Positions 8,924 through 17,916 of a DNA stretch of 64,000 nt are shown here, piece after piece. Numbering within the stretch: the stretch's first letter is position 1; the number at the start of each line of letters is the position of its first letter. The position numbers were made by a program, and so were the translations under genes. The stretch comes from Micromonospora cathayae (lineage in GTDB: Bacteria; Actinomycetota; Actinomycetes; Mycobacteriales; Micromonosporaceae): NCBI RefSeq assembly GCF_028993575.1, contig NZ_CP118615.1, forward strand, positions 4,245,001-4,309,000, written 5' to 3'. The notes below the pieces were generated by a model. The model had not been told where the DNA came from, did not search any database, and worked only from the letters and a program-made list of their open reading frames with translations.

Positions 8924-11900
8924 TCACCGTGACCGGGCGATCACCTCCTCCGGGCTCAGCGGCGCGGACGGGTGGTGGCTCAGGCACATGGGCGTCCGTA
9001 CCTTGACCAGTGGGCTGCCCTCCCCGGCGGCGTAGAACTCCCCGCTGCCCAGCAGACCGATGTCCGGCAGCCGGCCGCCCTTGGCCTGCGCCAGCCCCCG
9101 GGCCGCCTCGATCTGCGCGGGGGAGTTCAGCAACCCGAAGAACTGGCTGGTCGCGTTACCGGAGATCTGGTTGTGCAGCCCCTTGGGGGCCTGGGTGGCG
9201 AAGACCAGCCCCAACCCGTACTTGCGGGCCTGCGAGGCGAGCGCGATCGAGCTGGCCGTGCACGCCGTGTGACCGGTCGACGGGGCGAGCGTCTGCGCCT
9301 CGTCCATCACGAACAGACCGCCCAGCGGACGGTCCCCGGCCGGATGCCGCCGGATCCAGGCGAACAACGCCATCTGGAGCTGGTTGACGAAACTCTGCCG
9401 CTGCTGGTCGGAGGTCAGCCCGACGAAGCTCACCACCGACACCCGGGCCCGTCGGCCGGGCGTCGGAGTGAGCAGCATGCCCGGGTCGGCGGGAGCGCCG
9501 ATGCCACCGAAGAGCGGGTCGGTGACCATCGCCGCCTTCAACGTCTCGGCCACCTCGTGGGCCAGCTTCTCCGCGCGGGCCATCCGGCTCACCCCGTCGG
9601 GCAGGTCGGCGAGGAACTCGGTGAAGCCGGGCAGGCCGAGCATGCCGCTGCGCGCGTACGCCTGCAACGCCTCGGTGAGCACCGCCCGGCCCTGCTGGGC
9701 GAGTTTCGTCGTACCGGCCACCCCGGCCCGGGGCGCGAGCGCCTCCACCGCCGACCGGATCGCCTGGTCGAACTCGTCGGGCGAGTCCCGGACCGGCGTG
9801 AAGTCGGGCAGCGGCTGGAAACTCAACGGCCGGCCGGCGGTGACCCGGGGCGTCCAGACCACCACCTCGGTGTGGTCCAGGTAGTCCCGGGCCCGGTCCT
9901 CGTCACCGGGCAGCCAACCGGCCGGCGGGCGCGGCCACGGGTCGCCCAACCGGGCCAGGTCGTTGTTCGGGTCCAGCACGATCGCCGAGACGCCCTGCCG
10001 GGCGCACTCCTCCACCAACCGCCGGATCAGCACGGTCTTGCCGGAACCCGAGCCGGCGAAGATCACGCTGTGCCGGCGCAGCGAGGCGAGGTCCACCTCG
10101 AACGGGCGACCGTCCGTGACGACGTGGCCCAGCCGGATCGTCGGCCGGTGCCCGCCCGGGACCGGCCCGACCACGGCCGGCGACGTGGCCGCGTCCCCGG
10201 CCGCCCCGGCCGGGTTCCCGCTGGTCGACGGCGCGACCGGGTGCGCTGCGGGCGGTGGCCCGGCCGAGTCCCGGGTGGTCGGCGAGGAGGCCGGCCGGGC
10301 GGCGGTCGGGGCCGACCGGCTGCCGGCCGGGTCACCCAGCACCGCCCGCAGCAGGGTGGTGCGGCTGGCCGGCCGTCGGGCGACCAGCCAGTCCGGGTAC
10401 GCCGGGTCCGCCTCGGCGGCCAGCGCCCGCAGCGCGGCGAAGACCCGCAGGTCGTCGTCGGTGACGGCGTGCACAGTGCCCCCGGCCGCGTGGAACGCCG
10501 TCAGCACCTCGGTGGTCCGCCGACCGCTGGGCCACGGCCCGTTGCGCAGCAGCACCAGCCGCCGCTGCGGCACCTCCCGGTCCAGCCCGGCCATCGTGCA
10601 GGCGGCCCGGACCCGGCTCAACACGGCGATCGCGTTGTCGCTGGTGACCGCCCGGAAACACCAGTGCGCCTCGTTCTCGGTGGCCTCGTCGAGCACCTCG
10701 ACCAGCCGGCCGTGCAGGGCCGGTTTCCGTCCGGGCGGTGGGTCGTGCCGGTACGTCGCACCGGTCGGTGCCTGCTCGCCGATCCACGCGGCCAGGCCCG
10801 CCCCGAGCAGTTCCGGCATCCGGACGTCCTCGGTGTCGGGCCGCATCGCGTCGGTGCCCCGGGCCGCCGTGACCAGCTCGGTGAACCGGGCATCGAGCCG
10901 GCCCAGCCGGTCCGGTCCGCCGGGTCCGGCCTTCCTGTCCGACCTGGTGGAATCAGCCGGGTCGGCAGCGGCCGGTGGTGGGTCCACGGTCGCCGGGCCC
11001 ACCTCGATCAGCCGGGTCAGTTCGGTGACCTCGTTCCGCTCCCGGCACGCCGTGACGTGCCGGTCGACCCGGCGCAGCAGCGCCCGCGGCGTGAGGTCCG
11101 GGGCGTCGGCGAACGCCCCGGGCGCGATCGGCCAGGTCGGATGGGGTGGGGTGAACCGCAGGTCCCGGTACGCCGCGGTGAACCGCTTCTCCACGATCGC
11201 CCGCCCGATCTCCGGGGTGGGGATCCGGTCCGGCAGGACGGCGGTGCGGAACCGGTCGGCGACCGGGGTGGGTGCGCTGCGGGTGAGCAGCGTCCAGGTG
11301 TCGGGAAGACAGGAGAGGACGGTCAGTGTCCGGCGGGTGACGTCCCGCAACGTCAGCAGCCCGTCGGCGACCGGCCCGACCGCCCGGGCGGTCGCCTCCT
11401 CCAGCCCCTCGTGCCGGTCGAAGAACGCCGTGCTGGTCTGCGCGAAGAGGGTGTCGAGCTGGTCCACCGCGATGATGGTCGGCTCCAGGGTCAGCGCCGC
11501 CAGCCGGGAGATGTCCTGCACGATCTGCTGCGGGGACCGCACCGGCCCGGCCAGCCCCCAGAACGTACGGGCCGCCGGATCGCCCGGCTCCGAGATCAGG
11601 TGCGCGTACCCGACGTCCTGGGCCTCGTACTCGGCAGAGCCGTGCAGCACCAGCGCCCGCGCGGTGTCCTGCGCGTCCCGGCCGACCTCCCGGTCGTAGC
11701 CGCGCAGCGCCCGGACGAAGACGTCCAGGTCGGCCCGGGTGATCGGGGTACGGCCGGCGACCGCGTCCCGCACCGGCGCGGGAACGCCGAACTGGGCCGA
11801 GAGCCGGCGCAGCAGGGTGGTGAGCTGGGTGCCCCACCCGATCGCGTCCCGACCCAGGCCCTCCACCAGAGCGAGCGCCACGCTCTCCCAGAACGTCCTC

Positions 11901-12190
11901 CCGTTGATCAGGTTGACCAGGAAGAAGTAGCCGCCCTTGCGTTGGATCTGGTCGCGTACCGCGCCGAGCAGATGCGTCTTGCCCGAGCCGGCCCGCCCCT
12001 GCATCGCCACGCCGAGCGGCTGACCGACGTCGGCCCGACGTGCCCGCCCGACCCCGTGCAGGATGTCGCGGACCACCTGCTCGTGCAGTTCCGGCACGTC
12101 GTACGGGGACGGCCGCCAGACGTCGTCGGGGGTGGCCGCCGGGTTGAAGCTGAGCGCCTCCAGCGCGGCGCGTTCGTTCGGCCCGATCAT
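8924..12190 (-). CDS. double P-loop ATPase with HerA-like C-terminal domain
   Basis: A 1088-aa protein, third gene of the operon, starting at an ATG that overlaps the preceding TGA. Residues 30-400 are an AAA/STAND-like ATPase: Walker A GRAGSGKT at 65-72 and Walker B TIIAVDQLDTLF near 238-249. Residues 430-600 are an uncharacterised alpha/beta region, then a Pro/Ala-rich linker of about 70 residues. Residues 685-1088 are a HerA/FtsK-like ATPase: Walker A AGSGSGKT at 712-719, Walker B GLFVMDEAQ at 958-966, a sensor-like FATQAPKGL and Asn/Ser-rich switch, and a typical C-terminal tail. HerA-type enzymes pump or unwind DNA as hexamers and partner with nucleases in repair and in anti-phage systems. 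The DUF559 nuclease two genes upstream fits that. Two ATPase engines in one chain is unusual; the role in defence is inference. Confidence 0.8.
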   Translation of the reverse strand: MIGPNERAALEALSFNPAATPDDVWRPSPYDVPELHEQVVRDILHGVGRARRADVGQPLGVAMQGRAGSGKTHLLGAVRDQIQRKGGYFFLVNLINGRTFWESVALALVEGLGRDAIGWGTQLTTLLRRLSAQFGVPAPVRDAVAGRTPITRADLDVFVRALRGYDREVGRDAQDTARALVLHGSAEYEAQDVGYAHLISEPGDPAARTFWGLAGPVRSPQQIVQDISRLAALTLEPTIIAVDQLDTLFAQTSTAFFDRHEGLEEATARAVGPVADGLLTLRDVTRRTLTVLSCLPDTWTLLTRSAPTPVADRFRTAVLPDRIPTPEIGRAIVEKRFTAAYRDLRFTPPHPTWPIAPGAFADAPDLTPRALLRRVDRHVTACRERNEVTELTRLIEVGPATVDPPPAAADPADSTRSDRKAGPGGPDRLGRLDARFTELVTAARGTDAMRPDTEDVRMPELLGAGLAAWIGEQAPTGATYRHDPPPGRKPALHGRLVEVLDEATENEAHWCFRAVTSDNAIAVLSRVRAACTMAGLDREVPQRRLVLLRNGPWPSGRRTTEVLTAFHAAGGTVHAVTDDDLRVFAALRALAAEADPAYPDWLVARRPASRTTLLRAVLGDPAGSRSAPTAARPASSPTTRDSAGPPPAAHPVAPSTSGNPAGAAGDAATSPAVVGPVPGGHRPTIRLGHVVTDGRPFEVDLASLRRHSVIFAGSGSGKTVLIRRLVEECARQGVSAIVLDPNNDLARLGDPWPRPPAGWLPGDEDRARDYLDHTEVVVWTPRVTAGRPLSFQPLPDFTPVRDSPDEFDQAIRSAVEALAPRAGVAGTTKLAQQGRAVLTEALQAYARSGMLGLPGFTEFLADLPDGVSRMARAEKLAHEVAETLKAAMVTDPLFGGIGAPADPGMLLTPTPGRRARVSVVSFVGLTSDQQRQSFVNQLQMALFAWIRRHPAGDRPLGGLFVMDEAQTLAPSTGHTACTASSIALASQARKYGLGLVFATQAPKGLHNQISGNATSQFFGLLNSPAQIEAARGLAQAKGGRLPDIGLLGSGEFYAAGEGSPLVKVRTPMCLSHHPSAPLSPEEVIARSR

Positions 12191-12966
12191 GCCGCCCCGA
12201 TCGACAGGGCGTGGTTCTCCTCGTCACCGATCCGGACCGCGGCCGCCCGGTCCCGGGCGGTCAGGGACTTGGTGTTGGCGACCGGGATGATCCGGACGTC
12301 GGGCTGGCGTACCAGGCCGCGCAGTGCCGCGTCGACCACGTCCCGGTCGACCTCGTCGAGGAGTTCGCGCAGGTCGGCCAGGCCCACCCAGTCCCCGGGG
12401 GTGACCGCCAGCTCGCGGTAGGCCGCCCGGACCAGCGCCTGCGGGTCACCGAACGGGTCACCCTCGGGGACCGCTGCGGGGTCGTCGGCCGGTGCCGCAC
12501 TCCCGGCCCGGGTGGGATCACCGGTCCCCGCCACGCTGACGGCGTTGTCGATGGTGCCAGCGTTGTCGGCCGGCCCGAAGTCCGGTCCGGCGTCCGGCCC
12601 GGGGGAGCCCGGCCGGAAGAAGTCGGCGGGGCTGATCTGCCGCCCGGCCAGCGCGCGGTGCACGTTGCCGAGGACGGTCAGCAGCGAGCGGGTGGCCGAG
12701 CCGGCCTGGCGCGGCGGCCGCGCGGCGTGCAGGTGCCGCGCGACGTGCCAGCCGCGTTCGGTCAGCTCGTGCGAGAAGGGCCGCTGCGACCGGTCGGTGG
12801 TGACCAGGCCGAGCTTCACCAGTTTGGCGTTGTCCGCCCCGGTGAGCGCGAAACCGGCCAGCTCACGCAGCTCGGTGTTGGTCAGCTCGCGCGCCTCGAC
12901 CATCAGCACGACCAGCGCGTTGATCTGGTTGGGCGTCAGGTTCGGCAGAGCCTCAACGGTCGACAT
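12187..12966 (-). CDS. protein with two winged-helix-like domains, operon partner of the HerA-like ATPase
   Basis: A 259-aa protein. Residues 5-85 read as a MarR-like winged helix (TPNQINALVVLMVEARELTN, ELRELAGF, NAKLVKLGLV, HELTERGWHVARHL). Residues 125-175 are a Pro/Asp-rich low-complexity linker. Residues 178-245 look like a second winged helix (DWVGLADLRELLDEV, VVDAALRGLV). It probably binds DNA or acts as an adaptor between nuclease and ATPase (inference). Its start lies inside the last 14 bases of the nuclease gene and its stop overlaps the ATPase start, so the three proteins are likely made in fixed ratio. No catalytic motif was seen. Confidence 0.7.
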   Translation of the reverse strand: MSTVEALPNLTPNQINALVVLMVEARELTNTELRELAGFALTGADNAKLVKLGLVTTDRSQRPFSHELTERGWHVARHLHAARPPRQAGSATRSLLTVLGNVHRALAGRQISPADFFRPGSPGPDAGPDFGPADNAGTIDNAVSVAGTGDPTRAGSAAPADDPAAVPEGDPFGDPQALVRAAYRELAVTPGDWVGLADLRELLDEVDRDVVDAALRGLVRQPDVRIIPVANTKSLTARDRAAAVRIGDEENHALSIGAA

Positions 12967-14341
12967 GGTGCCTCGTCCCCTCGTATCGCACGCCGGCCGC
13001 GCGTCGTCCGGCCAGCAGGTCCCGGATGGTGCCCACCACCGCGTCCACGTCGGTGAGCACCTGGTCGTTGGTGAACCGGAGCACGTCGTGCCCGAGCAGT
13101 TGGAGCTGGGCGTCGCGGTGCCGGTCGTCGGCGTACCGCACCCGCTCCCGGTGCTCCGGGCCGTCCACCTCCACCACCAGGCCCTCGGCGGGCCAGAACA
13201 GGTCGAGCCGGTACGGCCGGGCCAGGGTGTGCCAGGTCAGGGTGTGGTTCCAGTGCCGGCCGCCGGCCCACCCGTGCCGGGCGAGCGCCCGTTCCAGGGT
13301 CTGCTCGGCGGCACTGTCGGCACGCGGCAGCCCGGAGCGCGGCGGCACCCGCAGGGACGGCGGCTCAGCGGGCCCGGAAGCACCGACCGGTGGCCGGACG
13401 GCACCACCGGACGCGTCGACCGCTCCGGGACCCGGCGGTGCCGGTGCCGCACCGACGGTGCCGGCGGCCGGCCGTGCCGGATCGACGCGGGCGGGGGCCG
13501 GGGTCGGCGGTGTCGTGTCGAGCGGGGCGGGACCGGGGGCCGGCGGTGCCGGTGTCACGTCGGGCGGGTCGGGCAGGGTGACCGTGTGGAGCCGGTCCAC
13601 GGTACGCAGCGGTGCCCCGGTGAACCAGACCGCACACCGTCCATGCTGGACGAACCACTCGGCGGCGGCGCTCAGCGCGTACTCGTCGGCCGGGGTGAAC
13701 CCGTCCGGTACCCGGACCAGCAGGACCACCGACCGGCGGTCGCAGGCTTCGGCGAGAACCCGGACCAGACCGGCGGCGCGTACCTCGGCGGGGAAGCGGG
13801 CCCGGTCCGTCCGGCCGGCCCGCCACCGGTCCGTGGTCGTCCCGGACCGGCCGAGGGGCTTCGTCGTCCCGGGCCGGCTCAGGTCGGTCGTCGGCCCAGT
13901 TCCGGCGTGGTCCGTCGTCGGCCCGGCTTCGGTGTGGCCGGTCGGCGGCGTGGGGTGGGCGTGGCCGGCTGCCGCGGTACGCAGGGCCCGCTCGGCCAGA
14001 TCGGCCAGGAACGGGCCGAAGCCACGGGACCGGCTCGCCACCTCGGCGGCCAGCGCGCGTGCCGCCCCGACGCTCAGTGTCCCGGGGCCGTCGAGCCGGT
14101 CCGCGCCGGGCAGCCAGTGGGGAAACAGCGCGACGGCGGCCCGGTCCGTCGCGTCGAGGAGCGCGGCCACCTGGCCCGCCGGATGCGGCCCGGCCGGCGG
14201 CCGGTACCGCAGCACCGCCGGGGCGTCGGCGGGCAACGGGTCCAGGGCGAGTTCCAGGTGGTCCGGATCCACCCCGGCCAGTTGACAGACCCGGTACGCG
14301 GGCAGCGCCGTCCACCATGGAGCGGTTTCCGCGTACGTCAC
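12953..14341 (-). CDS. DUF559/Vsr-like endonuclease with long N-terminal region
   Basis: A 462-aa protein with a GTG start. Residues 341-450 form a DUF559-type restriction-endonuclease fold: a helix with Glu350 (EQTLERALARHG), Asp380 (YRLDLFWP), the ExD pair Glu391/Asp393 (LVVEVDGPEH), DRHRDAQL, and the closing strand-helix VLRFTNDQVLTD. These are the expected PD-(D/E)xK-like catalytic residues. The first 260 residues are unfamiliar, with a Gly/Thr/Pro-rich insertion at about 125-175 and another Pro/Ala-rich linker at 260-340. The gene opens the operon with the winged-helix protein and double ATPase. A TATCGT hexamer lies exactly 6 bases before GTG with no Shine-Dalgarno, suggesting a leaderless transcript. 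Stand-alone DUF559 nucleases are usually about 120-300 aa, so the long N-terminus is notable. Confidence 0.78.
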   Translation of the reverse strand: MTYAETAPWWTALPAYRVCQLAGVDPDHLELALDPLPADAPAVLRYRPPAGPHPAGQVAALLDATDRAAVALFPHWLPGADRLDGPGTLSVGAARALAAEVASRSRGFGPFLADLAERALRTAAAGHAHPTPPTGHTEAGPTTDHAGTGPTTDLSRPGTTKPLGRSGTTTDRWRAGRTDRARFPAEVRAAGLVRVLAEACDRRSVVLLVRVPDGFTPADEYALSAAAEWFVQHGRCAVWFTGAPLRTVDRLHTVTLPDPPDVTPAPPAPGPAPLDTTPPTPAPARVDPARPAAGTVGAAPAPPGPGAVDASGGAVRPPVGASGPAEPPSLRVPPRSGLPRADSAAEQTLERALARHGWAGGRHWNHTLTWHTLARPYRLDLFWPAEGLVVEVDGPEHRERVRYADDRHRDAQLQLLGHDVLRFTNDQVLTDVDAVVGTIRDLLAGRRAAGVRYEGTRHHVDR

Positions 14342-14657
14342 GTCGTGACGATACGTCCGCGCCCGGATGCGTGCGGTGGCACCCCGGTCGGTGGTGTGCG
14401 TCGTCGGTGGCGTGCCGGTCGGTGGCGTGCGCCCGGCGGTGGACTGCTCGTGACGTCCACCGCCGGGCGTCTCCCCACCACCAGGCGTGGCGGTCCAGCC
14501 AGCCTGGACGGATGAGTACGGTCGGCCCCGGGCCGGTCGGCGGTGCTCCGGTCGGGGTCCGGCCGCCGAAAGTGGCCGATCGGAGCCGGCTGCCGATGGT
14601 GCCGGTCGAGGTCGGCTGCCGATGGTTTACCGGTCGGGGTCGGGTCGGGTGGTGGGC
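14342..14657. other. intergenic region with leaderless promoter and short direct repeats
   Basis: About 316 bases between the nuclease operon and the amidase. The left end holds the TATCGT hexamer (14348-14353, minus strand) for the nuclease operon. The remainder is rich in CCGGTCGG-type words, and the 13-mer GGCTGCCGATGGT occurs at 14588-14600 and again at 14614-14626. No gene is supported. Confidence 0.5.
14348..14353 (-). promoter_or_regulatory. -10-like hexamer for the nuclease/ATPase operon
   Basis: TATCGT on the minus strand, 6 bases from the GTG at 14341. The spacing would place the transcription start at or next to the start codon. No convincing -35 was found. Confidence 0.5.
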
Positions 14658-15791
14658 TCAGGCCGCCCGGAACGACTGCCGGACCACACCGCCGACGATC
14701 GCGCACCAGGTACTGGTGGTGACCTTGCCGTTGGGGGCGAGGCCGTGCAGCCGCTGGATGTCCTTGACGGCGTGCTTGGTGGCCGGGTCGTACGCGCCGG
14801 TGACCGTGACGTCGGCGTAGCCCTTGGCGTTGAGGATCTCCTGTACCGCGCTGATCGGCAGGCCGGTGGCGTGCTTGTCCAGTTCGGGGGCGAGGGTTTC
14901 CCAGGTCGGGCCGGTGAGGGTGGCGTCGACGTCGACCGGGATGCCGTTGCGCGCCTGCCAGTCCTGGACGGCGGTCACGGTGGCGGCGTCGAAGGCACCG
15001 GTGACGGTGACCGGATAGCCGCGGTGGGCGAGCAGGTACTGGGCGACCCGCACCACCGGGCCGCCGACGAAGCGCCAGATGTCCGGCCAGCGCCGGGCCG
15101 GTACGTCGGCCAGGTCGGTGCCGAGGGCGGTGAAGACCTTCCGTCGCAGGGCGGGGAACTCCCGGTAGAACATCGCCCCCGGGCACAGGGTGGCGCGGAA
15201 GTCCCAGTGCCCGAAGATGTCGTGGGCGTGCAGACCGTACTGGCGGCAGATCGCCGTGCACAGCTTGACCAGGGAGTCGAGCAGCGCCTGCGGCGGCGTC
15301 TCGGTGACGTAGGTGCCCTCGTTCTCGATGCCGATGGCCCGCCCGTTCTCGCCCGGACAGTGCGCCGAGACCATCTGCCGTTCGCCGGCCGCGAGCGTGT
15401 CCAGGCTGCCGCGCCGGCCCTCGAGGACGTAGCCGCCCCGGCTGACCGTGAAGTGCTGCCCGGTGTCGGACCAGCCGTTGCCGTCCATGTGCAGGTCCTG
15501 GCAGCTCTTGGCGAGCCGGATCGCCTGCTCCTGGGAGTAGTCGATGGTGTTGGGGAAGGCCATGTGGTGCACGATGATCTTGTTGGTCGGGATGGTGCTG
15601 ACCGCCAGCGGGTCCTTCGGCGGTCGGGCCCCCCACTCGTCGCAGCTCAGGATCCAGTCCAGGTCCGTGCCGGGCGCGGCGTGCGCGGCCCGCGGCAGCG
15701 CGAACCCGCTCCCGACCACCGCGACCGCCGCCGTGCCGAGACCCGCCCGCAGCAGGGTCCGGCGGTCCAGTTCCGGGTTGTCGAAGATCAT
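14658..15791 (-). CDS. exported N-acetylmuramoyl-L-alanine amidase (PGRP type) with peptidoglycan-binding repeats
   Basis: A 377-aa protein with a Tat-like signal (DRRTLLRAGLGTAAVAVVG, ending at about residue 39). The amidase_2/PGRP domain spans about 50-235: zinc-binding His in IIVHHMAF, the conserved GWSDTGQHF and IGIENEG, and the second ligand pair in DIFGHWDFRATLCPG. Two peptidoglycan_binding_1-like units follow (VAQYLLAHRGYPVTVTGAFD and AVQEILNAKGYADVTVTGAYD). It should cleave the amide bond between muramic acid and the stem peptide outside the cell. The ATG at 15791 follows AAGGAGA; the upstream in-frame ATG at 15821 lies before that ribosome site. Likely role: cell-wall remodelling or lysis of competitors. 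Confidence 0.9.
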   Translation of the reverse strand: MIFDNPELDRRTLLRAGLGTAAVAVVGSGFALPRAAHAAPGTDLDWILSCDEWGARPPKDPLAVSTIPTNKIIVHHMAFPNTIDYSQEQAIRLAKSCQDLHMDGNGWSDTGQHFTVSRGGYVLEGRRGSLDTLAAGERQMVSAHCPGENGRAIGIENEGTYVTETPPQALLDSLVKLCTAICRQYGLHAHDIFGHWDFRATLCPGAMFYREFPALRRKVFTALGTDLADVPARRWPDIWRFVGGPVVRVAQYLLAHRGYPVTVTGAFDAATVTAVQDWQARNGIPVDVDATLTGPTWETLAPELDKHATGLPISAVQEILNAKGYADVTVTGAYDPATKHAVKDIQRLHGLAPNGKVTTSTWCAIVGGVVRQSFRAA

Positions 15792-15939
15792 GTTCTCTCC
15801 TTGGCCAGCCGACGACGGCACGGGACCTGTAAAGGAGCTACAAGTTCCGTACGCGCCATGGAGAATATTGCCGGCTGGGCGGCAGCGCTAGGGGGCAACC
15901 GGGACGAGAATCGACCGAACCGGATGAGTAACGTGCCGG

Positions 15940-16884
15940 TCAGCTCCGTGGGAGCGGTCCGCCGACCCGGTCGGTCGACGACGTCGCCCGCGTGACGAAG
16001 CCGCGCAACGCGTCCACGACCCGCCCGGCCGCCCCGGGTGTGAGGTCGAGGAAGAGGGCGGGTTCGATGAGCTCCAACTCGATCAGCAGCGGCCCGTCCG
16101 CGCTCTCGACGATGTCCACCCGGGCGTAGGCCGGTGCCGGCACCGGCAGCGCGGCCAGCACCCGCCGGGCGAAGTCGACCAGCGCCGGCTCCGGGGTCGT
16201 CGCCACCACCTCCTGGCTGTCCGCCAGCGAGTGGTCGGTGGCCGGCGCGGCGTCCGGGCGCAACAGCCCCCGCTTCCGAACGGCGTGCGTCACGACGCCA
16301 CCGACCAGGTAGACCCCGGTCTCCCACCGGGTGTCCACGCTCGACAGGTACGGCTGCACCAGCACCGTCTGCCCGGCGTCGAGCAGCACCCGGGTGTGCG
16401 CAACGGCGGCGGCCGGATCACTGAACCGTCCCGCCCCCAAGGCGCCGGCGCTCCGGCTGGGCTTCACCACCACGTCCCCGGTCGCGGCGTACCCGGCCAC
16501 CGCCGACTCGACGGCGGTGGCCGGATCGGCCGCCGTGACGAACCGGGTCGGCAGGATCGGCACGCCCGCCGCCGCCAGCTCGGCCAGATACCGCTTGTCG
16601 CAGTTCCACCGAACGATCCCGGCCGGGTTCAGCAGCGTCGTGTGCCGTTCGACCTCGTCGGCCCAACGCAGGAAGGCATCGACGTCCGCCAGGTAGTCCC
16701 AGGTCGACCGGATCAGCACCAGGTCGTACTCCGACCAGTCCACCGTCGGGTCGTTCCAGACCACGACGTCCGCGGCCGCGAACGGGGCCAGCGCCGGCAC
16801 GAGTTCGGCGTCCGGCCCCAGATCCGGTACGGCCGCACAGGTGGCCAGCGCGATCCGGGGACGGGACGGGACACGGTCAGTCAC
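15940..16884 (-). CDS. ATP-grasp domain ligase (RimK/glutathione-synthase-like)
   Basis: A 314-aa ATP-grasp protein. The N-terminal pre-ATP domain contains DLVLIRSTWDYLADVD. The central part has CDKRYLAELAAAGVPILPTRFV and the ATP-binding lysine strand DVVVKPSRSAGALGAG. The C-terminal catalytic strand is YARVDIVESADGPLLIELELIEPALF, with the expected acidic metal ligands. Such enzymes ligate a carboxylate to an amine or thiol; actinobacterial members of this type are uncharacterised. GTG at 16884 follows GAGGAG by 7 bases, and the longer in-frame extension to 17166 is rejected. It stands alone, transcribed away from the amidohydrolase operon. Confidence 0.85.
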   Translation of the reverse strand: MTDRVPSRPRIALATCAAVPDLGPDAELVPALAPFAAADVVVWNDPTVDWSEYDLVLIRSTWDYLADVDAFLRWADEVERHTTLLNPAGIVRWNCDKRYLAELAAAGVPILPTRFVTAADPATAVESAVAGYAATGDVVVKPSRSAGALGAGRFSDPAAAVAHTRVLLDAGQTVLVQPYLSSVDTRWETGVYLVGGVVTHAVRKRGLLRPDAAPATDHSLADSQEVVATTPEPALVDFARRVLAALPVPAPAYARVDIVESADGPLLIELELIEPALFLDLTPGAAGRVVDALRGFVTRATSSTDRVGGPLPRS

Positions 16885-17151
16885 GACGGCTCTCCTCGCT
16901 CGTGGGATTGCCCGGACACTCTGCCACCGATGACCAGGACCGGGCCACCGGCCAGGGGAGCAGGTATGGGCCCGGTGCTGTGCAAGGCCGCGCACCCCAT
17001 GCGCCGGTGGCCCGCGATATACCGGTGGTACCCGACGGAAGGACCCGGTGATGCTCCCTGACCTGCTGCGACGTTCACCCGCCCGAGCGTGCGTAGCGGA
17101 GCGCCGCGCCGGGCGGTCGACGGCGGCGTGCGCGCCGACGGGTACCCCGAC

Positions 17152-17916
17152 ATGATCGACAGCCATGTCCGGTTCGGGGACGACCTCGGCGTCACCGACG
17201 TCGACGCCCTACTACGGCTACTGGACACGCACGGGGTGCGGCGGGCCGTCCTGGGGCCGGTCGGTCGGTGGGTGGCGGTGGACAACCGCGAGGGCAACGA
17301 GACGATCGCGGCGGCGGTCCGGCACCACCCCGACCGGCTCGCCGGCTGGGCGGCGGCCAACCCGTGGTACGGCGTCCGGGCGGTGGACGACCTGCGGCGG
17401 GCTCTCGACGACGGCCTGGTCGGCCTGAAGCTGGCCCCGGCGCAGCAGGGTTTCCCGCTGCTGTCCCCGCTGGTGGACGGGTTGCTGCACGAGGTGGCGC
17501 AGCGCGCGGTACCGGTCTACGTGGTCACCGGGATCCCGGTGGCGGCCGAACCGTTCCAGCTCACCGAGCTGGCCCGCCGCTGGCCGACGGTGCCGTTCGT
17601 GATGGGCCGGTCCGGCCGTACCGACTTCGCCCTGGACCTGGTCCCGGCCCTGTCCGGGGCGGCCAACCTGGTCGCGGAGACCGCGTACAACGGCCCGGGA
17701 CACCTGCGTCGGGTGGCCGAAGCGATCGGCGTCGACCGGATGCTGTTCGCCAGCGACCTGCCCGCCAACGACCTCGGGCTGGAGTTGGCCCGGGTCGACG
17801 ACGCCGGGTTCGACGAGCCGGCCCGGGCACAGGTGCTGGGCGCGGTGGCGGCCCGACTGTTCGCCGGGCCCGGCTTCGCCGTCGGTGCCACGGCGGGACG
17901 GAGGACACCGGCGTGA
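17152..17916 (+). CDS. amidohydrolase-family TIM-barrel protein with degenerate metal site
   Basis: A 254-aa protein of the amidohydrolase 2 type, first of four overlapping genes. It has the family's layout: metal-site strand at the N-terminus (MIDSHVRFGDD), VGLKLAPAQQGFPLL, VPVYVVTGIPV, ETAYNGPGHL, and DRMLFASDLPANDLGLEL with the catalytic Asp. The HxH motif is HxR here (His5, Arg7), so one zinc ligand is missing. It may be a structural partner of the next gene, which has an intact HxH. I chose the ATG at 17152 because the protein then begins like its relatives; the ribosome site is weak. Its stop overlaps the next GTG. Confidence 0.75.
   Translation: MIDSHVRFGDDLGVTDVDALLRLLDTHGVRRAVLGPVGRWVAVDNREGNETIAAAVRHHPDRLAGWAAANPWYGVRAVDDLRRALDDGLVGLKLAPAQQGFPLLSPLVDGLLHEVAQRAVPVYVVTGIPVAAEPFQLTELARRWPTVPFVMGRSGRTDFALDLVPALSGAANLVAETAYNGPGHLRRVAEAIGVDRMLFASDLPANDLGLELARVDDAGFDEPARAQVLGAVAARLFAGPGFAVGATAGRRTPA

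Noticed and set aside
8972..12421. Very long open frame on the plus strand (over 1100 codons)
   Set aside because: It is the antisense shadow of the double ATPase and winged-helix genes. Its composition is Gly/Arg/Pro-rich without motifs, a usual effect of high GC.
12512..14515. Long plus-strand frame opposite the nuclease and winged-helix genes
   Set aside because: Low-complexity antisense reading with no fold; the minus strand holds the DUF559 motifs.
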